From positions 1 to 33,066 of the forward strand of contig NZ_LXKA01000352.1 of assembly GCF_001645125.1 (NCBI RefSeq): a stretch of DNA of 33,066 nucleotides, written 5' to 3'. A program made the position numbers and the translations under genes. Every line of letters starts with the position of its first letter. The stretch's first letter is position 1. Source of the DNA: Paraburkholderia ginsengiterrae. Its GTDB lineage: Bacteria > Pseudomonadota > Gammaproteobacteria > Burkholderiales > Burkholderiaceae. The notes below the pieces were generated by a model. It was given only the letters and a program-made list of their open reading frames with translations, was not told the DNA's origin and ran no database searches. This document shows positions 1-8,363 of the stretch, in pieces.

Positions 1-790
1 TCGGGGAGCTCGGCAGCCAGGCGCAGAGGGCGGCCGGCACGAGGGGGTGAAACCCGCGGCCGACGTACGCGCACACCACCGATTGCGATGACAAGAGGCA
101 GCTCAGCAGCATGCGAAAGTGCATGCGCACGCCGAGCTTGCCGGTCGGCTCGCGATTGCTGCCGGGTTCCAGCGCCGCGAGCCGCTGTTCCGTCACGACG
201 AGCCGATACACGATCACCAGCACGATGCCGAAGCAGGCCATCGCGCCAAACGACCAGCGCCAGCCGAGATGGGCCGCGACCGCGCCGCCCAGCGCCATGC
301 CGAACACCGACCCGAACGCGCCGCCCGCCATGAACGCGGCCGTGAGCGTGGAACGCAAGCGGGCCGGAAAAATGCTCAGCACCAGCGCGATACCCGCGCT
401 CCCGTAGGCGGCTTCACCCACACCGACGAAGGTGCGCGCCACCAACATCTCGCCGTAGTTGGTCGACAGCGCGCAGCCGAGCGTCGCGAGGGTCCAGACC
501 GTGGCCATCAGCGCGATACTTCTGACACGGCCCCACCGGTCCGCCATGACCGACAACGGAAATGTCAGGAGACCTACCATCAGCGCGACGACGCTGCTCA
601 GCGACCCCAGCTGCGTGTCCGACAGGTGCCATGCGGACTTGAGCAGCGGAAAAACGGCATTCAGGACCTGCCGCGACATATAGTCGGACAGCAGTAGCCC
701 GACCGTCAGCGCGAACACTACCCACGCGTAAGCGCGCACATCCGAACGCGCCACCGGAAAATCGCCCGTCGCGGGCTCTGCATGCTGCAT
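1..790 (-). CDS. MFS transporter, 3' part beyond left edge (partial)
   Basis: The minus strand is open from position 790 to the window edge (about 263 codons) and encodes a polytopic inner-membrane protein of the major facilitator superfamily. Around residue 70 is the loop-2/3 motif ADRWGRVRSI, preceded by a DYMSRQVLNAVFP segment and followed by GVGEAAYGSAG in helix 4, all typical of the anion/aromatic-acid type of MFS carrier. The C-terminal half is missing because the window ends. ATG at 790 is taken as start; TTG at 796 has a better-spaced GGAGG and is an alternative. It lies about 180 bp downstream of the BKACE gene on the same strand, so it probably imports that enzyme's substrate or a precursor. 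The substrate cannot be read from the sequence. Confidence 0.85.
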   Translation of the reverse strand, partial: MQHAEPATGDFPVARSDVRAYAWVVFALTVGLLLSDYMSRQVLNAVFPLLKSAWHLSDTQLGSLSSVVALMVGLLTFPLSVMADRWGRVRSIALMATVWTLATLGCALSTNYGEMLVARTFVGVGEAAYGSAGIALVLSIFPARLRSTLTAAFMAGGAFGSVFGMALGGAVAAHLGWRWSFGAMACFGIVLVIVYRLVVTEQRLAALEPGSNREPTGKLGVRMHFRMLLSCLLSSQSVVCAYVGRGFHPLVPAALCAWLPSSP

Positions 791-972
791 CAGCAAGATC
801 GTCTCCTCCGCGTCCGGCGCGGCGGCTCCCGGTCGTGATTTCCGTGACGGAATGCACGAAGAGGCCGCTTATCCGATCCGGCTGCCTTGCGGCATCCGGC
901 CAGCGCCTGGAAGCTCCAGTGTGAAGCCCGGCATCAGCGCGGCGGTGTCACGCCGCGCCCATGCCCCCTACA

Positions 973-2028
973 TCAGGCAGCGCGCAACGGAATGTTCTTC
1001 ACATTCGACGCGCGGTTCGGCGCCATGCCATTGGCGGCCAGCGTTTCATCCACCGTTTCGTACTGTACGCCGATCTTGTAGATCTCCCGGGCCTCCTTGC
1101 CCGACGCGATCTCGCGGCCCAGTTCGTGCGCCACGCGCACGCACTGCTGGATCTGCTGCACCGAGGTCATGCGCTTGCCGTGCTGATCGATGATCGTGTC
1201 CTCGATCCCGCAACGCGGGTGAAGACCCATGGACATCGCCATCATGTTGAACGGCAGCACGTTCTTCAGCAGCGATTCGGCGGTGAGCGTGCAGCCATCC
1301 GGCGCGCGATGGACGAAATTGAAGAAGTTGAACGGGTTCGGGCCGTCGAAGCCGCCGCCAATGCCGATCCACGTCAGGTTCAACGGCCCCTTGTAGACGC
1401 CCTTGCGCACCAGCCGCTCGAGCGTTTCGAGCGCGTGAATGCCGGTCAGCTGGAAATGCGGCTGGATGCCGGCACCCTGCAAACGCTTCAGGTGTTCTTC
1501 GAGCCACGCCGGACCGGCCGGCACAGTCATCTCGCTGTAGGCGGCCTGCAAAACCGGATTGGCCAGCGACGTGCCCGCCAGATACTCCGGATAAAGCAGC
1601 TCCATGATGTTCATCTGCGTGGTGTTGATCGCGACCGTCACCTGGTCCGGCTTCGGCGAGAGTTCGGCGAGCATGTGGCGGGTGTCGTCGGAGAGCCACT
1701 TCGCGGCCTGGCCGTCGTCTTCCGGTGCAAACGAGATCGAACCGCCCACCTGGATGATCATGTCCGGCACAGCCGCACGCACGCCGGCAATCAGCTCGTT
1801 GAACTTCGACAGGCGCTTGGAGCCCTTGCCGTCCAGTTCACGCACATGCAGGTGCAGCACCGTCGCACCCGCCTCGTAGCAATCCACCGCCTTTTGAATC
1901 TGCTCTTCCATGGTCACCGGAATGTCTTCCGGGAAATCGGCCGGCATCCATTCAGGACCGTAGGGCGCAACCGTGATGACGACCTTGTCCTGGTTTTCGG
2001 GATGCAGCGAATCATCGAGAAATTGCAT
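973..2028 (-). CDS. BKACE / 3-keto-5-aminohexanoate cleavage enzyme family protein (DUF849)
   Basis: This 351-residue protein is a full-length member of the beta-keto acid cleavage enzyme family. These zinc-dependent TIM-barrel enzymes condense a beta-keto acid with acetyl-CoA to give acetoacetate plus a new CoA ester. The Zn-binding HxH motif is visible as TVLHLHVRE (His59, His61), followed by the GGSISF and GLHPRCGIEDT segments expected of the family. Family substrates include 3-keto-5-aminohexanoate, dehydrocarnitine and beta-ketoadipate; the specificity here is unknown. The start is set by a strong AAGGAAGGA before ATG at 2028. The gene is divergent from an AraC regulator and upstream of an MFS transporter, which suggests a small inducible catabolic unit. 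Confidence 0.92.
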   Translation of the reverse strand: MQFLDDSLHPENQDKVVITVAPYGPEWMPADFPEDIPVTMEEQIQKAVDCYEAGATVLHLHVRELDGKGSKRLSKFNELIAGVRAAVPDMIIQVGGSISFAPEDDGQAAKWLSDDTRHMLAELSPKPDQVTVAINTTQMNIMELLYPEYLAGTSLANPVLQAAYSEMTVPAGPAWLEEHLKRLQGAGIQPHFQLTGIHALETLERLVRKGVYKGPLNLTWIGIGGGFDGPNPFNFFNFVHRAPDGCTLTAESLLKNVLPFNMMAMSMGLHPRCGIEDTIIDQHGKRMTSVQQIQQCVRVAHELGREIASGKEAREIYKIGVQYETVDETLAANGMAPNRASNVKNIPLRAA

Positions 2029-2142
2029 GTCTTCCTTCCTTCACATCGGGCTAAGGGCGTTCGGCGCCACGGCTCCCCATCCAGAAACAGGAGCGAACAC
2101 CGAAAGGTATGGGTAGAACGATAGTGGAATCGTGTAGTACAC

Positions 2143-2178
2143 TTTTGCTTTTGCACGACACAGTTTTCGCTTTTCATG
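2143..2178. promoter_or_regulatory. Direct repeat in the BKACE/AraC divergent region, putative operator
   Basis: Two similar T-rich half-sites, TTTTGCTTTTGCA (from 2143) and TTTTCGCTTTTCA (from 2164), share GCTTTT cores 22 bp apart, about two helical turns on the same DNA face. AraC-family proteins bind direct repeats of this spacing. The repeat lies about 115 bp upstream of the BKACE start and 90 bp upstream of the regulator start, so it could serve either promoter. No clear -35/-10 pair was assigned. Confidence 0.45.
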
Positions 2179-2264
2179 CCAGTAAGCGTAAACACCAGCC
2201 TCGGCTGTGACGCGCCAAAGGCGGCGTGCAGCGGGCAGAAAAGAACATGCAGGAAGGAGGAGCG

Positions 2265-3266
2265 ATGCAGACGATGGTGCCTGCGGTAACTTTGAGCGGC
2301 TATATCGACGTGACGCGGCGGCTGGGCCTGAACCCGGCTGAGATGTTGCGGCAAGTCGGACTCGACACCGCCGCGCTCGCCAACCCCGAGGATCGCATTC
2401 CGGTGAATGCCGCCTGTCAGTTGCTCGAGATCACGGCCGCGAAAGCAGCGTGTCCGAACTTCGGGCTGATGCTGGCTGAAACGCGCAAGCAGTTTGGTTC
2501 CGGCGTCATCAATATGCTGCTCGCGCACAAAGGCACGCTGCGCGACGTGCTGCTCGCGGCGGCCCAGTACCGGCATCTGGTCAACGACGCGCTGGGCGTC
2601 TACATCGAGACGGCCGGGGACACGGTGACCATTCGCGAGGAAATCGTCGCGGACCCGGGTATTCCGACCCGCCAGGCCACCGAGCTGGCTGTTGGCGTGC
2701 TGTCACGCCACAGCAGCACGTTGCTGGGGACGCACTGGCAACCGCGCAGTGTGCATTTCACCCACCGCGGCCCCGCTGAACTGCAGTTTTACCGGCGCTT
2801 TTTCGGCTGCCCGCTGGAGTTCGAGAGCGACTTCAATGGGATTGTTTGCGATGCCGCGGATCTGGACTATCCGAACCCGACCGCGGACCTGGAGCTGGTC
2901 CGCTTTGCAGAGAGTCTCGCCGAGCCGCTCAACGCGGCCGGCGCGGACGCGATCGTCATGGATGTGCGCAAGGCCATCTATCTGCTGCTGCCGCTGGAAC
3001 AGGCCTCGTTCGAGAACGTTGCCCGGCATCTGCATCTGAGCGTACGCACACTGCAACGCAATCTCGATGCCGCGGGAAGCACGTTCTCCGCGCTAGTGGA
3101 CGACGTGCGTCACGATCTGGCGCTGCGCTACATTGCCAATGCGCGCTATTCGATGGGCCGCATCGCGGCGCTGCTCGGCTATACCCGCCAGTCGTCATTC
3201 ACGCACTGGTTCAGCGCACGTTTCGGCATGACGCCGCGCGCGTGGCGAAGCACGCGTTCGCAGTAA
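2265..3266 (+). CDS. AraC-family transcriptional regulator
   Basis: A 333-residue regulator. The N-terminal ~200 residues resemble the arabinose-binding-type domain of the OruR/ArgR-like AraC subgroup (start VPAVTLSGYIDVTRRLGLNP). The C-terminal ~100 residues carry the two helix-turn-helix motifs: first HTH around FENVARHLHLSVRTLQRNL, second around MGRIAALLGYTRQSSFTHWFSARFGMTPRAWR. ATG at 2265 follows a near-perfect GGAAGGAGGAGCG; an upstream in-frame ATG at 2226 lacks such a site. It is divergent from the BKACE-MFS genes and probably activates them in response to the substrate. Target and inducer are inferred from position only. Confidence 0.93.
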   Translation: MQTMVPAVTLSGYIDVTRRLGLNPAEMLRQVGLDTAALANPEDRIPVNAACQLLEITAAKAACPNFGLMLAETRKQFGSGVINMLLAHKGTLRDVLLAAAQYRHLVNDALGVYIETAGDTVTIREEIVADPGIPTRQATELAVGVLSRHSSTLLGTHWQPRSVHFTHRGPAELQFYRRFFGCPLEFESDFNGIVCDAADLDYPNPTADLELVRFAESLAEPLNAAGADAIVMDVRKAIYLLLPLEQASFENVARHLHLSVRTLQRNLDAAGSTFSALVDDVRHDLALRYIANARYSMGRIAALLGYTRQSSFTHWFSARFGMTPRAWRSTRSQ

Positions 3267-3290
3267 ATCGTCAGAGGGTTTCAAGCTGAA

Positions 3291-3330
3291 CGGCAAGCGC
3301 GCGAAGTTCAGCCACATCGCGCGCTTGCCG
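3291..3330. terminator. Strong hairpin between convergent genes, probable bidirectional terminator
   Basis: A perfect 14-bp stem (CGGCAAGCGCGCGA at 3291-3304 and its complement at 3317-3330) encloses a 12-nt loop, between the 3' ends of the AraC gene (+) and the small secreted protein gene (-). There is no good T-run on either side, so factor-independent termination is likely but not certain. Confidence 0.55.
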
Positions 3331-3349
3331 GGGTGCACTTTTCGACTGC

Positions 3350-3670
3350 TTACTGGCTCGCGCCGGTGCCAATGCCCGCCTTCTTCTGCGCGTTCTGCAG
3401 ATCGGTCGGATAGTTCGGGTCGTTCGCGGCCGGGTGATAGCCCGCGTCTTCGAGCTTCTTCAACTCGGCATTCTTCTTGGCACGGGCCTGCTTGCGTGCC
3501 GCTTTGCGCTCGGCCTTGGTCGGCTTCGCGCTGCTTGCCGCGGCGGGCGCCATCGCAGCGGCAGCCGTCGCGTCGCTTGCACCTTGAGCCGCGGCGAGCG
3601 GAATGCTGCCGGCCACCATCGCTGTGACGGCAAGCCCGAGCATGAGTTGTTTGAGGGCAGAGCTCTTCAT
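3350..3670 (-). CDS. Small secreted protein, DUF4148-like
   Basis: A 106-residue exported protein. A signal peptide covers residues 1 to about 29 (MKSSALKQLM... ending SIPLAAAQ). An Ala-rich linker follows, then a Lys/Arg/Ala-rich helical stretch (about 50-72), then the C-terminal pattern LEDAGYHPAANDPNYP, which resembles the small periplasmic DUF4148-type proteins abundant in Burkholderiales. The reading frame stays open up to 3856, but ATG at 3670 has both an SD (GGAGA) and the signal peptide directly behind it. No biochemical role is known to me for this family. It is monocistronic between the AraC gene and the Hcp island. Confidence 0.72.
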   Translation of the reverse strand: MKSSALKQLMLGLAVTAMVAGSIPLAAAQGASDATAAAAMAPAAASSAKPTKAERKAARKQARAKKNAELKKLEDAGYHPAANDPNYPTDLQNAQKKAGIGTGASQ

Positions 3671-4263
3671 GTCCAAATTCTCCACTTGAAAGTTGGCAAT
3701 CGCATTGCTGTGCAATGGAGTTGTCTCTATGAGTCTTTTGTTCACCACCGCGAGTCGCGCGCCATGTTCGGTGCGGACAAGCAGATAGAGCTTACAGGCA
3801 AAATGCGAAAGAAGCATGCCTCGCGTGGTAGTCCACGCAAGGCTCGCGTCAGTCACGCTTGAGGTTGGCTTGTGCCATTACCCCGCTGTTAAAGAAAAAT
3901 AAACTTGTACAACTTTGTTGTTGACCCGCAAGCGTATTTTGAGACAACCGGCAACCAAGACACGCTGACTCTATAGTGACTGCTTCGCCTTGAAATTGAA
4001 AAACACGAAAAAGCGTTTTTCGACGCTGAGATCAGAAAGCGCAGGGCGCATAATGCTTGCAGACGATTAAATGTCAGAGATTGGCGGGCGGCCTCAGAAT
4101 TCGTGAAAAATTGCACTCCATGCGAAGTGGCCGCATCTGAAGTTCGCCCACAAAAGGTGGCATCATCTTAAAATACGCGAATAATATTTCACTATTATCG
4201 ATCGCACTTTCAAGGTGGATGCACAAATACCTCTGGACCGCAATTCAACGTGAGGATTCGTAC
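3671..4263. other. Intergenic region 5' of hcp; AT-richer from about 3890
   Basis: About 590 bp without a convincing gene. The left part must hold the promoter of the secreted-protein gene (-) and contains an imperfect hairpin around 3815-3850 (GCGTGG/CCACGC). From about 3890 base composition becomes clearly AT-richer than the rest of the window, marking the left side of the hcp island. A 75-codon minus-strand ORF at 3889-4116 has no SD or recognisable domain and is not called. No integrase remnant or flanking direct repeat was seen. Confidence 0.5.
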
Positions 4264-4749
4264 GTGCCAATTCCAGCATACATGTGGCTTAAGGACGACG
4301 GCGGGGCAGATATCAAAGGCTCCGTTACTGTGCAGGGACGAGAAGGAAGTATTGAAATAATCGGATTCGGTCACGGCGTGAATCTCCCGGTCGACAGCAA
4401 GACCGGCACCATTACCGGATCACGCAACCATTCCCCAATGAGTCTTGAAAAGGAGTTTGACGCCTCCAGCCCTTATTTGTATAAAGCCGTCGCTACAGGA
4501 CAAGCGTTGAAATCTGCAGAGTTAAAGTGGTATCGAATCAATGACGCGGGGCAGGAAGAGGTTTATTTCATCATGCTCATAGAGGGCGTGAAGGTCGTCG
4601 GAATGAATCCCGGCATGGCAAACACCAAACTTGCTGCAATGTCCCAACTCAACCATATCGAGTCGGTCGGGTTAATGTACGAGCGTATTACCTGGCACTA
4701 TACCGACGGCAACGTCAAGTTCACGGATAACTGGGACGAGCGTTCTTGA
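4264..4749 (+). CDS. hcp: Hcp family type VI secretion tube protein
   Basis: A 161-residue Hcp. Hcp hexamers stack to form the inner tube of the type VI secretion system and carry small effectors in their lumen. The sequence opens with the family hallmark PAYMWLKDDGGADIKGSV and retains SSPYLYKAVATGQALKSAELKWY and the closing ITWHYTDGNVKFTDNWDER. It resembles enterobacterial-type Hcp from memory more than the main T6SS Hcp of Burkholderia. I chose GTG at 4264, not ATG at 4219: GTGAGG lies 8 nt upstream and the product then starts exactly where typical Hcp proteins do. It is followed after 2 bp by an effector gene. There is no VgrG, sheath or baseplate gene in the window, so this is an orphan Hcp relying on a T6SS elsewhere. 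Confidence 0.93.
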   Translation: MPIPAYMWLKDDGGADIKGSVTVQGREGSIEIIGFGHGVNLPVDSKTGTITGSRNHSPMSLEKEFDASSPYLYKAVATGQALKSAELKWYRINDAGQEEVYFIMLIEGVKVVGMNPGMANTKLAAMSQLNHIESVGLMYERITWHYTDGNVKFTDNWDERS

Positions 4750-4751
4750 TC

Positions 4752-5270
4752 ATGGCGTTACAGGGGAAATTCACCGTCAATAACCAGCATTTCTCTCCGC
4801 TCGCAATCTTTGGTGTGGGGACGTTTCAGGCTTACTCGGGAAATGACATCTACCGCAACCGTGGTGGATGCACTGCCGTTCCCGACAATGGTCCGATCCC
4901 TGCTGGAAAGTATTGGGTTATAGATCGACCTGCCGGGGGCATCGGCTCGCAAGCGTGGGCGTTGACTAAAGATACCTGGAATAGCATATGGGGAGCACCG
5001 ACTCACCATAACGAATGGTTCGCGCTCTATCGCGACGACGGCCTCATTGACGACTACACGTGGGTCAAAGGAGTTCAGCGCGGAAATTTCCGTCTGCATC
5101 CTGCTGGTGGACGTGGCCTTTCGCTCGGCTGCATCACGTTGCCAACCTACTCCGATTTTGAGACTATCCGGCGAGCATTCCTGCATACGACCACAACCCC
5201 GGCAGGCAATTCCGGATTAACGGCATATGGTTGGATTGAGGTCATCACCTATGGCAACGCTTGTCCGTAA
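4752..5270 (+). CDS. Tlde1-like (DUF2778) T6SS effector, predicted L,D-transpeptidase-fold enzyme
   Basis: A 172-residue protein recognised as DUF2778/Tlde1 type. The family enters the target periplasm through the T6SS and acts on peptidoglycan tetrapeptides by L,D-carboxypeptidase or D-amino-acid exchange activity, using an L,D-transpeptidase-like Cys/His site. The likely catalytic residues are intact: RLHPAGGRGLSLGC gives His116, Ser124 and Cys127. The N-terminal pattern FGVGTFQAYSG and TAVPDNGPIPAGKYWV is also typical. It has no signal peptide, as expected for T6SS cargo. ATG at 4752 lies 2 bp after hcp, so the two are co-translated and the effector is probably loaded into the Hcp ring. 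Its 3' end overlaps the putative immunity gene. Confidence 0.85.
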   Translation: MALQGKFTVNNQHFSPLAIFGVGTFQAYSGNDIYRNRGGCTAVPDNGPIPAGKYWVIDRPAGGIGSQAWALTKDTWNSIWGAPTHHNEWFALYRDDGLIDDYTWVKGVQRGNFRLHPAGGRGLSLGCITLPTYSDFETIRRAFLHTTTTPAGNSGLTAYGWIEVITYGNACP

Positions 5271-5526
5271 GGTTTTTAAATGCTTTCTCTTTATTGGCCT
5301 GCTCATTCTGTCAGTGAGATATGTTCACACGTACCCTCAACCAATGACAGAAAACCAATTGCATTGGCTACTCGTTATTTGTCAAAAATTGGGCATTCAC
5401 GACCCGGATAATCTCTACATTCCGGCGATGATGGTCCTTGAAGTCATCGCCGCAATAATGGCTTATTTATTAATTATGAAGCTCTCGAAATGCATTGGCG
5501 CGAAACGCAGAGATGAAGCTACGTAG
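5251..5526 (+). CDS. Small membrane protein, putative immunity protein for the Tlde1-like effector
   Basis: A 91-residue protein with two predicted membrane segments, about residues 8-24 (FKCFLFIGLLILSV) and 57-77 (IPAMMVLEVIAAIMAYLLIM). The ~33-residue loop between them would lie in the periplasm if both termini are cytoplasmic; the C-terminus is basic. ATG at 5251 overlaps the effector gene by 20 bp and has GAGG about 9 nt upstream; the frame is open upstream, but that extension lies inside the effector. Position after an effector, translational coupling and membrane location fit an immunity protein that protects siblings in the periplasm. I do not recognise the family, so the function is inferred from context only. 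Confidence 0.72.
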   Translation: MATLVRKVFKCFLFIGLLILSVRYVHTYPQPMTENQLHWLLVICQKLGIHDPDNLYIPAMMVLEVIAAIMAYLLIMKLSKCIGAKRRDEAT

Positions 5527-5551
5527 TAGATCGCCCCATTGAACGGATTGC

Positions 5552-5572
5552 CTCGCTTCGGCGGGTTTTTTT
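5552..5572 (+). terminator. Intrinsic terminator of the hcp-effector-immunity operon
   Basis: Stem CTCGC/GCGGG (one G-T pair) closes a TTCG tetraloop and is followed by seven T residues (5566-5572). It lies 25 bp after the immunity gene stop and marks the end of the cassette. Confidence 0.8.
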
Positions 5573-5651
5573 ATTCCAGCGTCCGGTGCGCGCCTGTTCC
5601 GGCGCTTCATCTGCACCATACAAGTTTGTTTGTTTAACTATTTGACTTTAT

Positions 5652-7390
5652 TTAGTCTCGCCCCCCCGAGCCTTCGCCGCCACTATCACCGCTGCCGCGC
5701 GTACCGCCACCCGCAGCCGCCCTGCGCGCCGCCTCCTCTTCCTGCAGCTTGCGCCACAGAATCTTGCCGCTGCCCGACTTCGGCAGCGAGGTCACGAACT
5801 CGACGATACGCGGCGCCTTGTACGCCGCCATCTGCTCATGCGCCCAGTCGATGATGGCCTGCGTGGTGATCGTCTCCGCATGCGCCGCGGCGGGCACCAC
5901 CAGCGCCTTCACGGTCTCGCCGCGCTTCGCGTCCGTCACGCCGATCACGCACACCTCGTGTATCGCCGGGTGCCGGTACATCAGCGCCTCGACCTCGGCG
6001 GGCCACACCTTGAACCCGATGCGTTGATCATGCGCTTGAGGCGATCCGTCATGAAGAAATAGCCATCTTCGTCGATATGCCCCAGGTCGCCGGTGCGCAG
6101 AAAGCGCTTGCCGTCGAGTTCGACGAACGCCTCCTCAGTCGCCTTCGGACTGCCCCAGTAGCCCAGCATGACCTGCGGCGCATTCACCACGATCTCGCCC
6201 GTTTCACCTTGCGGCAGCTCCTGCAGCGAAGCCGGATCGATCACGCGCGAGTCGACGTCGAACACCGGGATGCCCAGGCACTGCGGCTTCGGACGATGCG
6301 GTGGATTGATGTGCGTGCCGGCAATCGTCTCGGACATGCCGTAGCCTTCGACATAGTCGAGGCCCGTCAGCGTCTTGAGCTTTCTGGCAATGGCTTCCGG
6401 CATGGCCGCGCCGCCGCCGCGCGCGCCCGTCAGGCTCGACAGGTCGTACTCGCCGAGTTTCGGATTCGACAGAAAATCGACCATCATCGTCGAGATCGAC
6501 TGCCAGCCGGTGACGCGATATTTCTGTATGCATAGCGCTGCCGCCTCACGATCCCAGCGCGACAGCAGCACGATCGTGGCGCCGGAAAAGACCGCGCTGT
6601 TCATGCCGCCTTGCATGCCGGTCACATGAAATAGCGGCAACACCGACAGATAGACGGCATCCGCCGGCGTCGAGAACCAGGCGCAGCCACCGACCAGCGT
6701 GCTCATCGCGCTGCGGTGCGTATGCATGCAGCCCTTCGGTTTGCCCGTGGTGCCGGACGTATACGGCATCACGCAGAGATCGTCCGGACCGGTGGTGAGC
6801 GGCCCTGGCCCAATGCGCCGCTCGATGGCGTCCTGCCACGATACGACGCCGGGAATGCTGAACGTCTTGCGAGGCGCCGCGACGAACTCAGGCACCTGAA
6901 TCGGTGAAGGCCGCCTCAGATAATCGCTATACGTGGCGACGATGGCGTGCTCGATGCCCTTGCCGGGGCCGTTGCCGATCAGCGGTTCGACGTTCGCGAA
7001 CAGACATTGCGGCGCGATGATCGTGGTCGCTCCGCTGTCCTCGACGTAATGCGCCAGTTCGTCGCTCATGTTCATCGGATTGACCGGCACCACCACCGCG
7101 TTCGCACGCAGAATGCCGTAGTAGGCAATGATCCATTGCGGACTGTTCTGCATGTAGAGCAGCACGCGGTCACCCGCCTTGACCTGGCATTCCTGCTGCA
7201 GAAAGCCCGCGATCCGCTCGGCTTCGTCCTTGAACTCGGCGAACGTGACCGCCGTGTCGTAGTAAATGATGAACGGCTTGTCGGGAAAGCGCGCGGCCGA
7301 CACCTCGGCGTTAAAGAAAAGGTTGGTTTGCGGCAACGTCAGATGCCGTGGCAGCTGCGGCGGCCAATGCGGATAATGGCGTTCGTTCAT
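5652..7390 (-). pseudogene. Acyl-CoA ligase (AMP-forming), frameshifted near 6014/6015
   Basis: The gene encodes an ANL-superfamily acyl-CoA synthetase that activates a carboxylic acid with ATP and CoA. Residues 1-459 read in one frame: A3 loop YTSGTTGKPKG (210-220), YGMSET (350-355), RTGDLG (432-437) and hinge DRLKRMINASG (449-459). The C-terminal domain continues in another frame from position ~6014 (WPAEVEALMYRHPAI... to the catalytic Lys region LPKSGSGKI). One base is missing after the GG of the Gly459 codon; adding it restores a 579-residue protein of normal family length with a family-like FKVWPAEVE junction. It is either a real recent mutation or a sequencing error. As read, translation stops after a short false tail ending near 5981. 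It follows the SDR gene by 11 bp, so the two form one operon. Confidence 0.88.
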
Positions 7391-7401
7391 TGGTGTCTCA
7401 C

Positions 7402-8175
7402 TCAGGCAATGATCGCGCCGCCATCCACGGCGAAATGCTGACCCGTGATATGGCGCGACGCTTCACTGGCGAGAAACACCACCGGGCCTTTGAGATCTTC
7501 GTCGCCGCCCAGACGCTGCAATGGCGTGTGCGCAACGATCGTGTCTTCGAGTTTACCGAGCAGCCCGGCGGACATTTTCGAGGGGAAAAAACCCGGGCAG
7601 ATCGCGTTGACGTTGATGTTGTACTTGCCCCATTCCGCGGCCAGCGCACGCGTGAAATTGATCGCGGCGGCTTTCGACGTGTTGTACGCAATCGTATTCA
7701 TGCCGGGCGGCGAACCCTTCAGGCCGGCCACCGAGGCAATGTTGATGATCTTGCCCGCGCGCCGGGCAATCATGCTGCGCTTGCCGACTTCGCGCGCGAG
7801 AAAGAACGGTGCGTTGACGTTCAGGTTCATGACCTTGTGCCACGCTTCGTCGGGGTAGTCCTCGGCGGGCGCGCCCCATGTCGCGCCGGCGTTGTTGACG
7901 AGGATGTCGATGTGACCATGCATGCCCAGCACTTCATCCACGAGACCTGGAATACCCTCGAAGCGCTGCAGGTCGTTAATCACCGTCTGCACCTCGATGC
8001 CACGTTGTTGCAGATGCGCTTGCGCCTGCGCAAGTTCGTCGGCCTTGCGCGCGGTGATCGCCACGCGGCAACCCATTTCGCCGAGTGCCTCGGCCATTTG
8101 CAGGCCAAGCCCACGCGAGCCCCCCGTGATCAGTGCAACCTTGCCGTCGAGTTGAAACAGGTCCTTCACAGACAT
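7402..8175 (-). CDS. SDR-family oxidoreductase
   Basis: A 257-residue classical short-chain dehydrogenase/reductase. Visible motifs are the cofactor loop TGGSRGLG (17-24), NNAG (94-97), the catalytic Ser148 (INIASVAG), YNTSK (Tyr164, Lys168) and the C-terminal VDGG. The Arg after Gly-Ser in the cofactor loop hints at NADP(H) preference, as in FabG-like enzymes, but this is not decisive. ATG at 8175 has a strong GGAGGAG; the frame is open to 8301 without a better start. It is first in an operon with the acyl-CoA ligase and divergent from an acyl-CoA dehydrogenase. It probably acts as a 3-hydroxyacyl(-CoA) or alcohol dehydrogenase in the same catabolic path. Confidence 0.93.
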   Translation of the reverse strand: MSVKDLFQLDGKVALITGGSRGLGLQMAEALGEMGCRVAITARKADELAQAQAHLQQRGIEVQTVINDLQRFEGIPGLVDEVLGMHGHIDILVNNAGATWGAPAEDYPDEAWHKVMNLNVNAPFFLAREVGKRSMIARRAGKIINIASVAGLKGSPPGMNTIAYNTSKAAAINFTRALAAEWGKYNINVNAICPGFFPSKMSAGLLGKLEDTIVAHTPLQRLGGDEDLKGPVVFLASEASRHITGQHFAVDGGAIIA

Positions 8176-8363
8176 TGCAACGCTCCTCCAGTTGGTTCGG
8201 CCAGACAGATTCGGATCCCCTATTTCTCGGCCATTCTGTGTGCCGCCATGCGGCGCTCGAATAAAAGCACGCTCATTCACTTTTGCTATAGACTGACACA
8301 AATCGCCGCCGGGTGGATCATCGGGACTTACCCGAATACGATGCTTATCAATCGAGCCGTGCC

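Noticed and set aside
414-857. 147-codon minus-strand ORF at the left end
   Set aside because: Different frame from the MFS transporter, which shows clear membrane helices and motifs through the same bases.
3889-4116. 75-codon minus-strand ORF upstream of hcp
   Set aside because: No SD, no domain, lies in an AT-richer stretch where random ORFs of this length occur.
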